Position numbers and translations under genes: made by a program. From NCBI GenBank assembly GCA_964643605.1, contig CAZXTF010000001.1, positions 1-61,966 on the forward strand: a stretch of 61,966 nt of DNA, written 5' to 3'. Positions 8,761-17,379 of this stretch are shown here, one piece after another. The notes below the pieces were generated by a model that was not told where the DNA came from, ran no database searches, and was given only the letters and a program-made list of their open reading frames with translations. The DNA comes from CAMTWJ01 sp964643605. GTDB lineage: Bacteria > Patescibacteriota > Saccharimonadia > Saccharimonadales > 2-12-FULL-41-12. Numbering within the stretch: position 1 is the stretch's first letter; each line of letters starts with the position of its first letter.

Positions 8761-9450
8761 CTAGAGCAGCTTGCTAGCTGCGACAACAGCGGCAGTTTCG
8801 GCCCGCAAGACGTGATTACTAATCGACATATGAAGAAAGTTGTTTGCTTTAAATAGTTCTTTTTCTGCCTCGCTCCAGCCACCTTCTGGGCCAATCAACA
8901 ATGCATATCTCTTTGCATCATCAAGTGTTATCTCTGGTTCTTCTGTCTGCTCGCACACAATAAACTCGACATGATCTCTGTATTGCTCTAGGGCTTTTTC
9001 TAGGTGCATGGGCTCTCGCACTGTAGGGATATCCGACCGCCCACATTGCTCACTAGCCTCGATAATAATCTTGTGCGCCCGATCTATATTGAAGTTTGTA
9101 CGTACAGACCGCTCACTCAAAATTGGCACAAAGTTAGATACTCCAAGTTCGGTGCATTTTTGCAAAATATGATCGTTGTTATCTTTTTTGAGCAAGCTCC
9201 ACAGCAGATAGACGTGTCTTCTGGGTAATACTCGCTCCATATCTGTTACTAGCTGTAAGTGCGCTTCGGCCTTACTAATGTCAGCAATTTTGTATAGTCT
9301 ATCTTTATCTTGTCCATCAAATAAGATAAGTTGTTGACCAACCTTAAAGCGCAACACCTTATTCCATTGCCACAATAATGCAGCATCGTGTACCCAAAAA
9401 TCGTGCGTAAGGTCTAGTGTGTCAGACACATAAAAACGATGTATCCGCAC
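8761..9450 (-). CDS. rsmE: 16S rRNA m3U1498 methyltransferase RsmE
   Basis: SPOUT-family enzyme methylating N3 of U1498 in helix 44 of 16S rRNA, using S-adenosylmethionine. The 229-residue protein begins with the family's MRIHRFYV start and PUA-like domain, then the SPOUT knot with the signature LLIGPEGGWSEAE (near residue 186) and LRAETAAVVA at the end. Length is normal. The start is 12 bases downstream of the heliorhodopsin-like gene, so the two are almost certainly co-transcribed. Confidence 0.95.
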   Translation of the reverse strand: MRIHRFYVSDTLDLTHDFWVHDAALLWQWNKVLRFKVGQQLILFDGQDKDRLYKIADISKAEAHLQLVTDMERVLPRRHVYLLWSLLKKDNNDHILQKCTELGVSNFVPILSERSVRTNFNIDRAHKIIIEASEQCGRSDIPTVREPMHLEKALEQYRDHVEFIVCEQTEEPEITLDDAKRYALLIGPEGGWSEAEKELFKANNFLHMSISNHVLRAETAAVVAASKLL

Positions 9451-9462
9451 CCTGCGTGTTCC

Positions 9463-10248
9463 CTACTTATATAACGCAGCAATAGCGATTAAGCCAAAGG
9501 CAAGCACAGTCGCAAAGTTAATCGCTAGATGATTCCGCTCAATAAACAAGTACTCTTTCCAGCCTTTTCGACCGGATAGGTAGTAGTATTGGTTGAAACC
9601 GTATAGGACAAAACTGATGAGTAATGTAGCTGCTAGTGCATATACTGCCCAAGTAAATCGTTCCATGCCATATACAGCGGTGCCAAAGAAGCTTCCTGCC
9701 AATGGGAACCAGGCACCAATACCAGCAAAAACCGCTACCACAAAAGGAAGCCACTTTTTCTTCTCAGCTCCATCGTTTTCTCGTTCTGAAATCCAGCACA
9801 AAAGCGACGAAACAAGCACCAAGCCAGCAACAACTTTTAAGACCATGAGGTCGGTAATACCAGCTAGTAAGTTCACCACCCCGAATAGATATGCAGCTGT
9901 TATACCGACAAAAATCCACTTATAGCCAGATACTCTGGCTTTTAGGGTAGTCTCATAATTTGCACGTAGTTTGGTAAATAGTAAGACTGCCAAAATTGCG
10001 CTTAGCGCAAAAATACCCGCCAGAATATAGCGAATCTCAACACTAAATAATTCTTTATATGCTGGTACTAAAACTACCTTTTCCCCTGGGTTCAGCAGAT
10101 CACGAGCCATATAGCCAAGCCACAAACTGACATTGGTTGTGGCGAGTAATGTCGCTGATGCAACTGCCAAAACTGCAGACGTCACTGCAGTAGCAATATT
10201 TATTTTTTTAATCTGTACTTGTAATACTTTTTTACTTGGTGCTTTCAT
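9463..10248 (-). CDS. Heliorhodopsin-family membrane protein lacking the retinal lysine
   Basis: A 261-residue protein with seven predicted membrane helices. Compared from memory with heliorhodopsin 48C12, it aligns end to end: LAGITDL and CWISERENDG follow helix 3 and helix 4, WLPFVVAVFAGIGAWFP matches the helix 5 segment, and NQYYYLSGRKGWKEYLFIER (219-238) matches the helix 6-7 loop closely. The Schiff-base lysine of helix 7 (Lys241 in 48C12) falls at Val248, the counterion Glu107 at Phe113, and His23 and His80 positions hold non-histidines. It therefore should not bind retinal covalently. The gene is 30 bases downstream of lysS and 12 bases upstream of rsmE. The family link is from recalled sequence; the role is unknown. 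Confidence 0.72.
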   Translation of the reverse strand: MKAPSKKVLQVQIKKINIATAVTSAVLAVASATLLATTNVSLWLGYMARDLLNPGEKVVLVPAYKELFSVEIRYILAGIFALSAILAVLLFTKLRANYETTLKARVSGYKWIFVGITAAYLFGVVNLLAGITDLMVLKVVAGLVLVSSLLCWISERENDGAEKKKWLPFVVAVFAGIGAWFPLAGSFFGTAVYGMERFTWAVYALAATLLISFVLYGFNQYYYLSGRKGWKEYLFIERNHLAINFATVLAFGLIAIAALYK

Positions 10249-10278
10249 AATGCCTCAACTATATCACATTTACCCTTC

Positions 10279-11811
10279 TTATGATTCTAGTTTTAGGCGT
10301 TTTATTAACCAGTCACGTGGCAAGATACTTAAAAACCATCCTGCTCGTGGTCCAGAATCTTTATTAATTGTTACCTGATAGATTGTCTGGAAAAGCTCTT
10401 TTGGGGCAAGCCCAGTGGTATCTCTTAAGTCATATACTGCCTGGTGAAACCAGCCACCATCCGCATCCTCTGGTGCTTGTTCTATTTTTTTTGCAAGACT
10501 AGATAAAAAATCTTTTTGTATATCATTAAAATTGTTTTGGTCTACCGTGTCGGCCAGCTCAAACTTCGCATCCTCTGGTGCCCAATTATTAAGCCAGCTA
10601 TCTATAAACTTTAGCTCTCGCAAGATTATATCTCGTTGTTCTTTAGCTGTATTTACATGTTCAGTTCGCTCAATAACTTCGAGTGTTTTTTCTGGATTTC
10701 GAAGTGACGCCTGATAGCTCGCTACTAGATGCGTAAATGGAATGTTGCTAATTGTTTGCTCGTCTATATCAGCTGTACACAATTCTATAAGCTGCTTTTC
10801 TGCCTCTGTCTTTTCTGGTTTTGCGATCAGCTCAGCAAATTCATCGACCAAGCGGATTAGTGTTGGACCCTGGTCAAAGAACAGTTGCTTTTCGGGAGCA
10901 TAGCGCAAGATAAAATACCAAACGATCTCAGGCGGTAATACGTTTAAGAGCTCTGATGCTGTAATAGTATCTCCTGCACTTTTGCTCATTTTTTTTGTAT
11001 CGCCCGTGCGATTGATAAAGTTATATGGCACAGGCACTGGTGCATCAGCACCAAAAACTTCTTTTACAAGTCGCCTACCTGTGTCATATGAACCACCTTT
11101 CGTAGCGTGGTCTCGGCCAAATGGTTCTACATTTACACCAAGCAGCGACCACCGAGCTGGCCAATCAATTCGCCAGCTAAGCTTCACCTCTCCATGTACG
11201 TAGCTAACTGTTTGCTCTTCACCATCTTTATCAAGACAGACAATCTCTTTTTTATCTGTATCTATAGAAATGAATTGACGATTTTTTAAATATCCCTCTT
11301 CTACTACCTGCACCGGTGACCATTGGTCATTGAGCTTGCGACCAGATACTTCTTCTAAGATATCCCTGATTTTATCGATGTTATCTAGTGCTTTTTCGAT
11401 AACTGGCACAAAATACCCTTCACGATATTTCTGGTGTGCTCGCATAATATCCACATCGAGCTTCATAGCCTTAGCTGCATCAAGTAAGTCATTCAAGAAA
11501 TAGTCTGCATATGATTGTTTGGAGCCATCTGGTGCTGGCACATCACATAGTGGCATACCGAGGTACTTACTAAAACTCTCTGGCACATCAACCGGAACTT
11601 TCCGAATATTATCTAAATCATCAACTACGTGAATATGCCGACTTTTTCGGCCACGACGACGCAGTTCACGGGCAATAATCTCGGCCGTTAGTACTTCTCG
11701 CAGCGTACCAATATGGTACGTCCCCGAAGGCGAAACACCAGAAGAAACCACGATTTCTCCATCGGGGTTTTTTGCAATAACCTCATCAGCTACATTGTTT
11801 AACCACTGCAT
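10279..11811 (-). CDS. lysS: Class I lysyl-tRNA synthetase
   Basis: Charges tRNA-Lys with the archaeal-type class I fold rather than the usual bacterial class II enzyme. The 510-residue protein has the PSGTYHIGTLRE signature (HIGH-type motif at residues 33-36) and KMSKS at 274-278, both diagnostic of class I; class II motifs are absent. The C-terminal alpha-helical anticodon-binding region is full length. It heads a run with the heliorhodopsin-like gene and rsmE. Class I LysRS occurs in archaea and scattered bacteria; its presence here implies the class II enzyme is probably missing. Confidence 0.95.
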   Translation of the reverse strand: MQWLNNVADEVIAKNPDGEIVVSSGVSPSGTYHIGTLREVLTAEIIARELRRRGRKSRHIHVVDDLDNIRKVPVDVPESFSKYLGMPLCDVPAPDGSKQSYADYFLNDLLDAAKAMKLDVDIMRAHQKYREGYFVPVIEKALDNIDKIRDILEEVSGRKLNDQWSPVQVVEEGYLKNRQFISIDTDKKEIVCLDKDGEEQTVSYVHGEVKLSWRIDWPARWSLLGVNVEPFGRDHATKGGSYDTGRRLVKEVFGADAPVPVPYNFINRTGDTKKMSKSAGDTITASELLNVLPPEIVWYFILRYAPEKQLFFDQGPTLIRLVDEFAELIAKPEKTEAEKQLIELCTADIDEQTISNIPFTHLVASYQASLRNPEKTLEVIERTEHVNTAKEQRDIILRELKFIDSWLNNWAPEDAKFELADTVDQNNFNDIQKDFLSSLAKKIEQAPEDADGGWFHQAVYDLRDTTGLAPKELFQTIYQVTINKDSGPRAGWFLSILPRDWLIKRLKLES

Positions 11812-11867
11812 AAATATACTCTTTAGATTAACGGATTTTGCCAGATATATCTAGCGGGGGTCTTTGC

Positions 11868-12329
11868 CTAAGAGATACTAGCGATAACAAATTTGTTCGT
11901 TTCGGCAGGTGTTGTAATTTCCACCTCTTCACCCTCTTTCTTGCCAAGCAACGCTACACCAATTGGTGATTCGTCAGAGATTTTACCGTTCAAAGGATCA
12001 GCCTCAACTGTACCTACAACCTGAAATACCTTTTCGGCAATCCCCTTGCCCTTAAGCTTTACCGTACTGCCAAGACGTACCTGGCTATCACTTCGTGGTT
12101 TACTAATCACCTCAACGTTTTGCAAAATATGCTCAAGCTCAGCAATACGTGACTCAGTTCGCTCCTGGTCATCTTTTGCTGCATGGTACTCAGCGTTTTC
12201 GCTCAAATCGCCCTGCTCTCGAGCAGTCTTAATAGCCTCAGCAATATCTCCCCGGCGAGCCACAAGTGCATCATGCTCTGCTTGTAATTCAGCGATTCCT
12301 TCTTTGGTCATATGAAATTGTTTTTTCAT
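11868..12329 (-). CDS. greA: Transcription elongation factor GreA
   Basis: Binds the secondary channel of RNA polymerase and stimulates cleavage of backtracked transcripts. The 153-residue protein has the N-terminal coiled coil with the catalytic acidic tip (SENAEYHAAKDDQ, residues about 42-54) and a C-terminal FKBP-like domain including GSTVKL and SPIGVALLGKKEGE. Length is typical (about 158 in E. coli). It has a strong AAAGGAG ribosome binding site and a promoter at 12388-12415. Confidence 0.97.
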   Translation of the reverse strand: MKKQFHMTKEGIAELQAEHDALVARRGDIAEAIKTAREQGDLSENAEYHAAKDDQERTESRIAELEHILQNVEVISKPRSDSQVRLGSTVKLKGKGIAEKVFQVVGTVEADPLNGKISDESPIGVALLGKKEGEEVEITTPAETNKFVIASIS

Positions 12330-12387
12330 GATATAACTCCTTTCAGTTGTAGAAAATTAACTCTTGCAACTGGGTTTGGTCATGTAG

Positions 12388-12415
12388 ATTATAGCTATTT
12401 AAACTTAGTTTGCAA
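12388..12415 (-). promoter_or_regulatory. Promoter and leader of greA
   Basis: Minus-strand TTGCAA (12410-12415), a 16-base spacer and TATAAT (12388-12393). The promoter overlaps the last codons of proS. The leader of about 55 bases holds a CAGTTG/CAACTG inverted repeat just upstream of the ribosome binding site. Confidence 0.65.
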
Positions 12416-13658
12416 GTCGTTTTATTAACATTTGCCGAGAGATCTCTTCCGCCTCTTGTTCGGTACGTTTCTTAAACTCAAATATACCCGCCTCAAGACC
12501 TCGTGGGCTTACTACAACTCGACATGGGATACCCAGCAAATCGGCATCGGTAAACTTAGCACCCGGACGCTCGTTTCGATCATCCCATAGTACACTTACA
12601 CCATTGTTTGTAAGCTCGTCATATAGCTCCTTCGCTTCTTTTTCAGTATCACCAATCTGCACTAGATACACCTGGAATGGCGCTATATCTTCTGGCCACA
12701 CAAGTCCGTTTTCGTCTGCATATTTCTCGGCAATTATGCCCATAAGTCGACTAATCCCGATGCCGTAACAACCAGCGATAATTGATTTACGTTGGCCTGT
12801 CTCATCCATAAAGTACACGTCTAAAGCATCTGTATATTTACTCTCTAAATGGAAGGTATTCCCTACTTCAACTGCTCGTTTTTCTACTAAATCAGCTTTG
12901 TTAAGACCAAGTTTTTGTAGGTTTTCATCAGTCATTACCTCTTCGTTGATGGCAATTTTCTTGGCCTCATCAACAAAGATTTTATCTTCGCCAACATCGC
13001 TCAATGTCTGAAATTCGTCTGAAAATCGACTGGTAAAGATACCGCCGTCGGCATAGGTACGATATGTCTCCTCGCCCAAACCAAGCCGATCGTATACTCT
13101 GTGGTACGCCTTCACTACATCTTCATAGATTTTTTCGTGTTCTTCTTGGGTTCGAGCAAAACTATACATATCTTTCATCAAGAATTCTCTACCTCGCAGC
13201 AGACCGCTCTTAGCTCGCAGCTCGTTGCGAAACTTTGGCCCAATTTGATACACCGAGAATGGTAAATCTTTGTACGAATTTACGTAATCTCTGAGAACAT
13301 CTACAATTGGCTCTTCATGAGTTAGGCCCACACCCAGCTCTGTGCCATTTGCAAGCTTTGTCTTAAACCAATTATCTACCTTTGTATCATCCCAGCGATC
13401 TGTTTTTTCCCAGATGTCTTTGGGTTGCAAGGTAGTCATAGCCAGCTCTTGCCCACCGACGGCATTCATTTCTTCTCGCACAATTGTCTTGATGTTCTCA
13501 AGCACTCTTAGGCCCAATGGTAAATAGGCATACACGCCGGCCATTTCCTTATGGATAAAGCCAGCCTGGATGAGCAACTGAGCATTCTTGGCTTGCTCGT
13601 CCCCTGGGACGTTTTTACTCGTTTTAGTGAATAACTGAGAGATTCTAGTGCTATGCAT
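12405..13658 (-). CDS. proS: Prolyl-tRNA synthetase, short form without editing insertion
   Basis: Class II synthetase for tRNA-Pro. I start it at the ATG at 13658 (MHSTRISQLFTKT) because the longer frame begins at a TTG inside the CPBP protease gene and adds ten unconserved residues. The 417-residue protein keeps class II motif 2 (PKFRNELRAKSGLLRGREF), motif 3 (GCYGIGISRLMGIIAEK) and the anticodon-binding domain, but lacks the INS editing domain of about 180 residues present in typical bacterial ProRS (about 570 residues). Editing of alanyl-tRNA-Pro would need a separate protein, not seen here. It is the last gene of the rpsB-proS cluster. Confidence 0.95.
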   Translation of the reverse strand: MHSTRISQLFTKTSKNVPGDEQAKNAQLLIQAGFIHKEMAGVYAYLPLGLRVLENIKTIVREEMNAVGGQELAMTTLQPKDIWEKTDRWDDTKVDNWFKTKLANGTELGVGLTHEEPIVDVLRDYVNSYKDLPFSVYQIGPKFRNELRAKSGLLRGREFLMKDMYSFARTQEEHEKIYEDVVKAYHRVYDRLGLGEETYRTYADGGIFTSRFSDEFQTLSDVGEDKIFVDEAKKIAINEEVMTDENLQKLGLNKADLVEKRAVEVGNTFHLESKYTDALDVYFMDETGQRKSIIAGCYGIGISRLMGIIAEKYADENGLVWPEDIAPFQVYLVQIGDTEKEAKELYDELTNNGVSVLWDDRNERPGAKFTDADLLGIPCRVVVSPRGLEAGIFEFKKRTEQEAEEISRQMLIKRLAN

Positions 13659-13671
13659 GTCAATAATTGTA

Positions 13672-14442
13672 CTAGAAGTAGACCCCAAACACGAAAATAC
13701 TTAGGAATGCTAAGCTATTTTTCATCATGTGCACTAGTACGCCCGACCAAATATTGCCTGTTTTTTCACGCAACCAAATTAGCACTATTGATAAGACAAA
13801 CGTATCAATTGCAGCCACCCATAGCGGTGGTTCTCCGCTGCCCAATTGTAAGTGAGCAACACCAAAGATTAAACTGGCTAATACAGCTGCTGTCCTTGCA
13901 TTGAATGTCTTTTTGAAACCACCATACAAAAAACCACGTACTAAAATTTCTTCAACGATAGACGGCAAGATAACCAAGCTTGCAAAAACCAAAATCAGGC
14001 TTATGCCTTGCGCCGAGCTGAATCCAATCTGCTGCTCTTGCTCAAAATCAAGACCAGGCAAAATCGGCCTTAGAACAGCAAAAAGTATAATCAAAATTAT
14101 AAAGTAAACCACAAATACTGGCAGAGCGAGTAACAAGTTACTATCTGTGGGCTTCTTTAGGCCAAGCTGGCTAAGACTAATCGAGCGATGCCGAACAAAA
14201 ACATACAGCGCTACCAACGAAACTACCTCAATAATCAGAACAAAAAGAAACTGTGTCGTTACAGAGTTAGTGATAGCCTGCACAGCATCCTCAGTATTTT
14301 TACCCTGCAAAGTAAAGTACAGGCCCAACAGAACTCCTGCAAAAATTTGCGAGCCAAAGTAAATAAATAACGTCACAAACAGGGCTGACCCAGCCCCATA
14401 ACCCTTAATTTTGCCTGGTCTTATTTTTTCTATAATTTTCAC
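13672..14442 (-). CDS. CPBP family intramembrane metalloprotease
   Basis: A 256-residue membrane protein with about seven to eight hydrophobic helices and the three motifs of the CAAX-protease/bacteriocin-processing (Abi) family: EEILVRG (double Glu and Arg), FGVAHLQ (His) and a final VLVHMMKNS (His, Asn). These residues hold the catalytic metal or activate water inside the membrane. In bacteria such proteins are linked to bacteriocin self-immunity or membrane-protein turnover; the substrate here is unknown. It lies seven bases after rseP, so two intramembrane proteases are adjacent. Confidence 0.9.
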   Translation of the reverse strand: MKIIEKIRPGKIKGYGAGSALFVTLFIYFGSQIFAGVLLGLYFTLQGKNTEDAVQAITNSVTTQFLFVLIIEVVSLVALYVFVRHRSISLSQLGLKKPTDSNLLLALPVFVVYFIILIILFAVLRPILPGLDFEQEQQIGFSSAQGISLILVFASLVILPSIVEEILVRGFLYGGFKKTFNARTAAVLASLIFGVAHLQLGSGEPPLWVAAIDTFVLSIVLIWLREKTGNIWSGVLVHMMKNSLAFLSIFVFGVYF

Positions 14443-14448
14443 TGTATC

Positions 14449-15570
14449 TTAGAGGAATCGTTTTACATCAACAATCGTTATCAGCACGAACAAGCTCATC
14501 AAAGCCACAAATCCAATACCATGAATAAGCTCTTCGGTCTTTTTTGGCAGCGGCCTGTTAAGGGCCCGGAAAAGCAGTGTCACAAATAGCCTGCCCCCAT
14601 CTAGCGCAGGTATTGGTAATACATTTATAAGTGCAAGTGTAAGCGATATTATCGCAATAATCATCAACACAAAATTAATACCTAACTTACTACCCTCTTT
14701 CAAGATAACCACGATACCCACCGGACCAGCCACTTGCTCACTAGCTTCGGCAGTATGTCCTCGTACCAAGTTATACAGTGCCGTACCAATACCTTTATAG
14801 GTCAGTTCACTAAATTGCTTTATGACACCAGCTGCAACAACCGGCGAAGACCATGTCGAGCGACGCAGTTCTATGCCAGTCTGGCCAGAAACACTGCCAA
14901 CTCCAAGATAACCCTGACCAGAATTATGCTGATTCAGTGTCACCTGAACTGTCTTAGTTTCGTCTCCACGCTTTATAACAACTGGTACGGTTTTGCCTGC
15001 TTTGGTCTTAGTAATTTCTGCTACCCGCCCAGGCTCAGTTATATTCTGGTCAGCGACTGCAATAATCTGATCGTCCTTTTGAATACCCGCTTTTTCGGCT
15101 GGTGATTCTTTGAGGACTGTACCAACCTTTACACTTCCTTTATTCTCGACTTCTCGGGTCGTTTTCGTGTCACTGGCTACTGTAAATTGATTATCAACCA
15201 ACTTCGGCATGCCGATTGCCGCCAAAAGCGTCAGAGCGATAAAAGCAGCAATTAAGTTCATCACTACACCGGCCAACATAATCTTTACCTTAGTAGGAAG
15301 AGGTGCTGCGCCAAAGCTGCCTGGACGAGTATCGGAATCACTCTCGCCTTTAAGACGCACGAAACCACCCAGCGGCAGCGCATTTATACTAAACAAAAAT
15401 GCGTGTTTGCCTTCGCCAATCTTTTTGCTCCACGCTTTGGGCGGAAACCCAATACCAAATTCTTCGACATCAACTCCGCCACGACGAGCGGCAATAAAAT
15501 GCCCCCACTCGTGCACCACAACCAAAAGGACAAAGAGGACAATCCCCAAAATCAATAAGAATACTGACAT
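14449..15570 (-). CDS. rseP: Site-2 protease RseP (M50 family) with PDZ domain
   Basis: Intramembrane zinc protease that cuts anti-sigma factors and signal-peptide remnants. The 373-residue protein has HEWGH at residues 20-24 in the first membrane helix, one PDZ domain at about 125-210 (GTVLKESPAEKAGIQKDDQI), and the third metal ligand in the LPIPALDGGRLF motif near residue 320 within the C-terminal helices. E. coli RseP has two PDZ domains; a single one is common in Gram-positives. It belongs to the conserved cluster rpsB-tsf-frr-rseP-proS. Confidence 0.95.
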   Translation of the reverse strand: MSVFLLILGIVLFVLLVVVHEWGHFIAARRGGVDVEEFGIGFPPKAWSKKIGEGKHAFLFSINALPLGGFVRLKGESDSDTRPGSFGAAPLPTKVKIMLAGVVMNLIAAFIALTLLAAIGMPKLVDNQFTVASDTKTTREVENKGSVKVGTVLKESPAEKAGIQKDDQIIAVADQNITEPGRVAEITKTKAGKTVPVVIKRGDETKTVQVTLNQHNSGQGYLGVGSVSGQTGIELRRSTWSSPVVAAGVIKQFSELTYKGIGTALYNLVRGHTAEASEQVAGPVGIVVILKEGSKLGINFVLMIIAIISLTLALINVLPIPALDGGRLFVTLLFRALNRPLPKKTEELIHGIGFVALMSLFVLITIVDVKRFL

Positions 15571-15614
15571 ATGCTAACTAGTATACCCGACTCACCCAAA
15601 TTAAGACTAGCGTT

Positions 15615-16181
15615 TTAAGATGCCCTTTTGTTGTCGCCAATAACGAGCGAAATATGCCGCAGAGCTTTCAGGATATCTCTGTCACCTAACGGAACAATAT
15701 GGGGAGGAATATCGTAAGCTTGCTCTTCGACAATTTCCTTCAAACGATCTTCTTCTTTCATATCATAGATAATCCCCTTACCTGGCAACATAAAAGCAAA
15801 CTCCTCCGGATGACCATTTTTTATACCCAGGGCAGGTGCAACAATTAACTTTTTGTCATCCCAGCCAGCGGTAATTTCTGCTGTATGCTCTTCGCTCGTA
15901 CCTATTACTGCAGATAAAGAATAGTCTGTCTGATTAATAAAACGTTCTTCTTCCGGATAAATAACTTCTATCTTTCTAGAAAACTCTACGTGCTTGGGTG
16001 TTATAATTTGCCCCGCTATCCCCCGACAACTCATCCGTGCGCCTGGGTCTGTCATAACACCTAGCGAATCTTCGGCTTCCCACTTTTCATAAGAAGTTGC
16101 CACACTATTTCGAGGGGCTTCGATCCCGAGTTGTTCAAGAGGAGTTTGTTCTGTCAGCTCTAACATCTCGAGATAGTTCAT
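15615..16181 (-). CDS. Hypothetical protein between frr and rseP
   Basis: A 188-residue soluble acidic protein without signal peptide or membrane segment. I recognise no family. The middle part (about residues 60-140) alternates short hydrophobic strands with charged turns, and the C terminus is helical. It starts six bases after frr and occupies the place where uppS, cdsA and dxr normally lie in this cluster, but shows no similarity to any of them. Probably co-translated with frr. Confidence 0.6.
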   Translation of the reverse strand: MNYLEMLELTEQTPLEQLGIEAPRNSVATSYEKWEAEDSLGVMTDPGARMSCRGIAGQIITPKHVEFSRKIEVIYPEEERFINQTDYSLSAVIGTSEEHTAEITAGWDDKKLIVAPALGIKNGHPEEFAFMLPGKGIIYDMKEEDRLKEIVEEQAYDIPPHIVPLGDRDILKALRHISLVIGDNKRAS

Positions 16182-16187
16182 AGTGGT

Positions 16188-16751
16188 TTAAATCGTCAGG
16201 ATTTCCTTCTCTTTTTGTTTTGCGGCTTGGTCGGTTTTTTCTTTGTACTCTGCCATGAGATCGTCTACTTGCTTAGCGTAGCGGCTATACTCATCTTCGC
16301 TAATGTCTTTATCTTTCTTGGCTGCGTCCAAAGTCTTGAGCGCATCGTGTCGAACATTACGAAAAGCGATCATACAGTCCTCGGTCTTCTCGCCGAGTGT
16401 TTTTACAATCTGTTGGCGCCGCTCGGTAGTAAGTGGTGGAATCGGCACACGAATTACCCGCCCATCATCAGTTGGATTGAGGCCAAGTGCCTGATTATCA
16501 CGAATCGCTGCTGCAATAGCCTGGATGTTGTTTGGGTCAAATGGCGATACCTGCAAAAGCTGTGGTTCTGGTGTAGTAATGGTCGCAACTTGAATCAGCG
16601 GCATCTGCTGCTCGTACGCCTCGACTGTTACACCATCGAGCATACTAGGATGTGCACGGCCAGTCCGAAGTTTTTTAGCTTCGTCTTCAAAGCGACTCAG
16701 TGCGCTGCCGAACTTTGTTTTTGTATCGTCAATAACTTGGCTAGGACTCAT
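16188..16751 (-). CDS. frr: Ribosome recycling factor
   Basis: Splits post-termination ribosomes together with EF-G. The 187-residue protein shows the whole family pattern: the first helix with ALSRFEDEAKKLRTGRAHPSM, the small beta domain (PLIQVATITTPEPQLLQVSPFD) and the final long helices with RRQQIVK and the KDKDISEDEYSR segment. Length is canonical (185). It lies between tsf and the unknown gene in the cluster; pyrH, usually between tsf and frr, is missing. Confidence 0.97.
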   Translation of the reverse strand: MSPSQVIDDTKTKFGSALSRFEDEAKKLRTGRAHPSMLDGVTVEAYEQQMPLIQVATITTPEPQLLQVSPFDPNNIQAIAAAIRDNQALGLNPTDDGRVIRVPIPPLTTERRQQIVKTLGEKTEDCMIAFRNVRHDALKTLDAAKKDKDISEDEYSRYAKQVDDLMAEYKEKTDQAAKQKEKEILTI

Positions 16752-16787
16752 TACCCTCGGTTTCCTCTTATCCCTAGCTTACTATTT

Positions 16788-17378
16788 TTAGGCGACTTCG
16801 CCAATAGCCATACGGTCAAAACGTCGAATCACAATGTTTTCGCCAAGCTTCGCAATATGTTCTTTTAGATAATCACCCACTGTTTGGTCTGGATTCTTAA
16901 TATATGGCTGGTCGAGCAAGCACTTTTCTGCAAAGTGTTTTTTGGTCATGCCCTCTACAATTTTGGGGATCATATCGGCTGGCTTGCCCTCTTCTTTTGT
17001 CTTTTCGGTAAATTCTTTTTCTACACGAGCCTTGTCTTCATCAGAAATGTTTTCATTACTCACATACTCGGGAGCACTGGCTGCAATATGCATAGAAATA
17101 TCTTTTACAAAATCAGTGAAGATTTCGTTGCGAGCCACAAAGTCTGTCTCACAATTCACTTCTACCAACACACCAATTCGGCCGTCATGGTTGTATGTAC
17201 CAATAACTCCCGCACGAGCTTCTCGCTCACCACGCTTTTCGGCCTTAGTTAGGCCTTTTTTGCGCATAGCTTCTAGTGCTTTATCAAAATCACCATTGCT
17301 CTCAACAAGTGCTTTTTTAGCATCGGTAATCCCAACGCCAGTTAGCTCTCGTAGTCTTTTAATACTCTCAATGTCCAC
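16788..17378 (-). CDS. tsf: Elongation factor Ts
   Basis: Nucleotide exchange factor for EF-Tu. The 196-residue protein has the N-terminal UBA-like domain (IKRLRELTGVGITDAKKAL, residues 5-23) and the core motif ETDFVARN that inserts near the EF-Tu Mg/GDP site. It is short compared with E. coli (283) and lacks the second core subdomain and coiled-coil insert, as in other compact EF-Ts proteins of about 200 residues. It begins one base after the rpsB stop. Confidence 0.96.
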   Translation of the reverse strand: MDIESIKRLRELTGVGITDAKKALVESNGDFDKALEAMRKKGLTKAEKRGEREARAGVIGTYNHDGRIGVLVEVNCETDFVARNEIFTDFVKDISMHIAASAPEYVSNENISDEDKARVEKEFTEKTKEEGKPADMIPKIVEGMTKKHFAEKCLLDQPYIKNPDQTVGDYLKEHIAKLGENIVIRRFDRMAIGEVA

Positions 17379-17379
17379 C

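Noticed and set aside
13659..13688. TTG start ten codons upstream in proS
   Set aside because: It lies inside the CPBP protease gene, and the family starts at the downstream ATG region.
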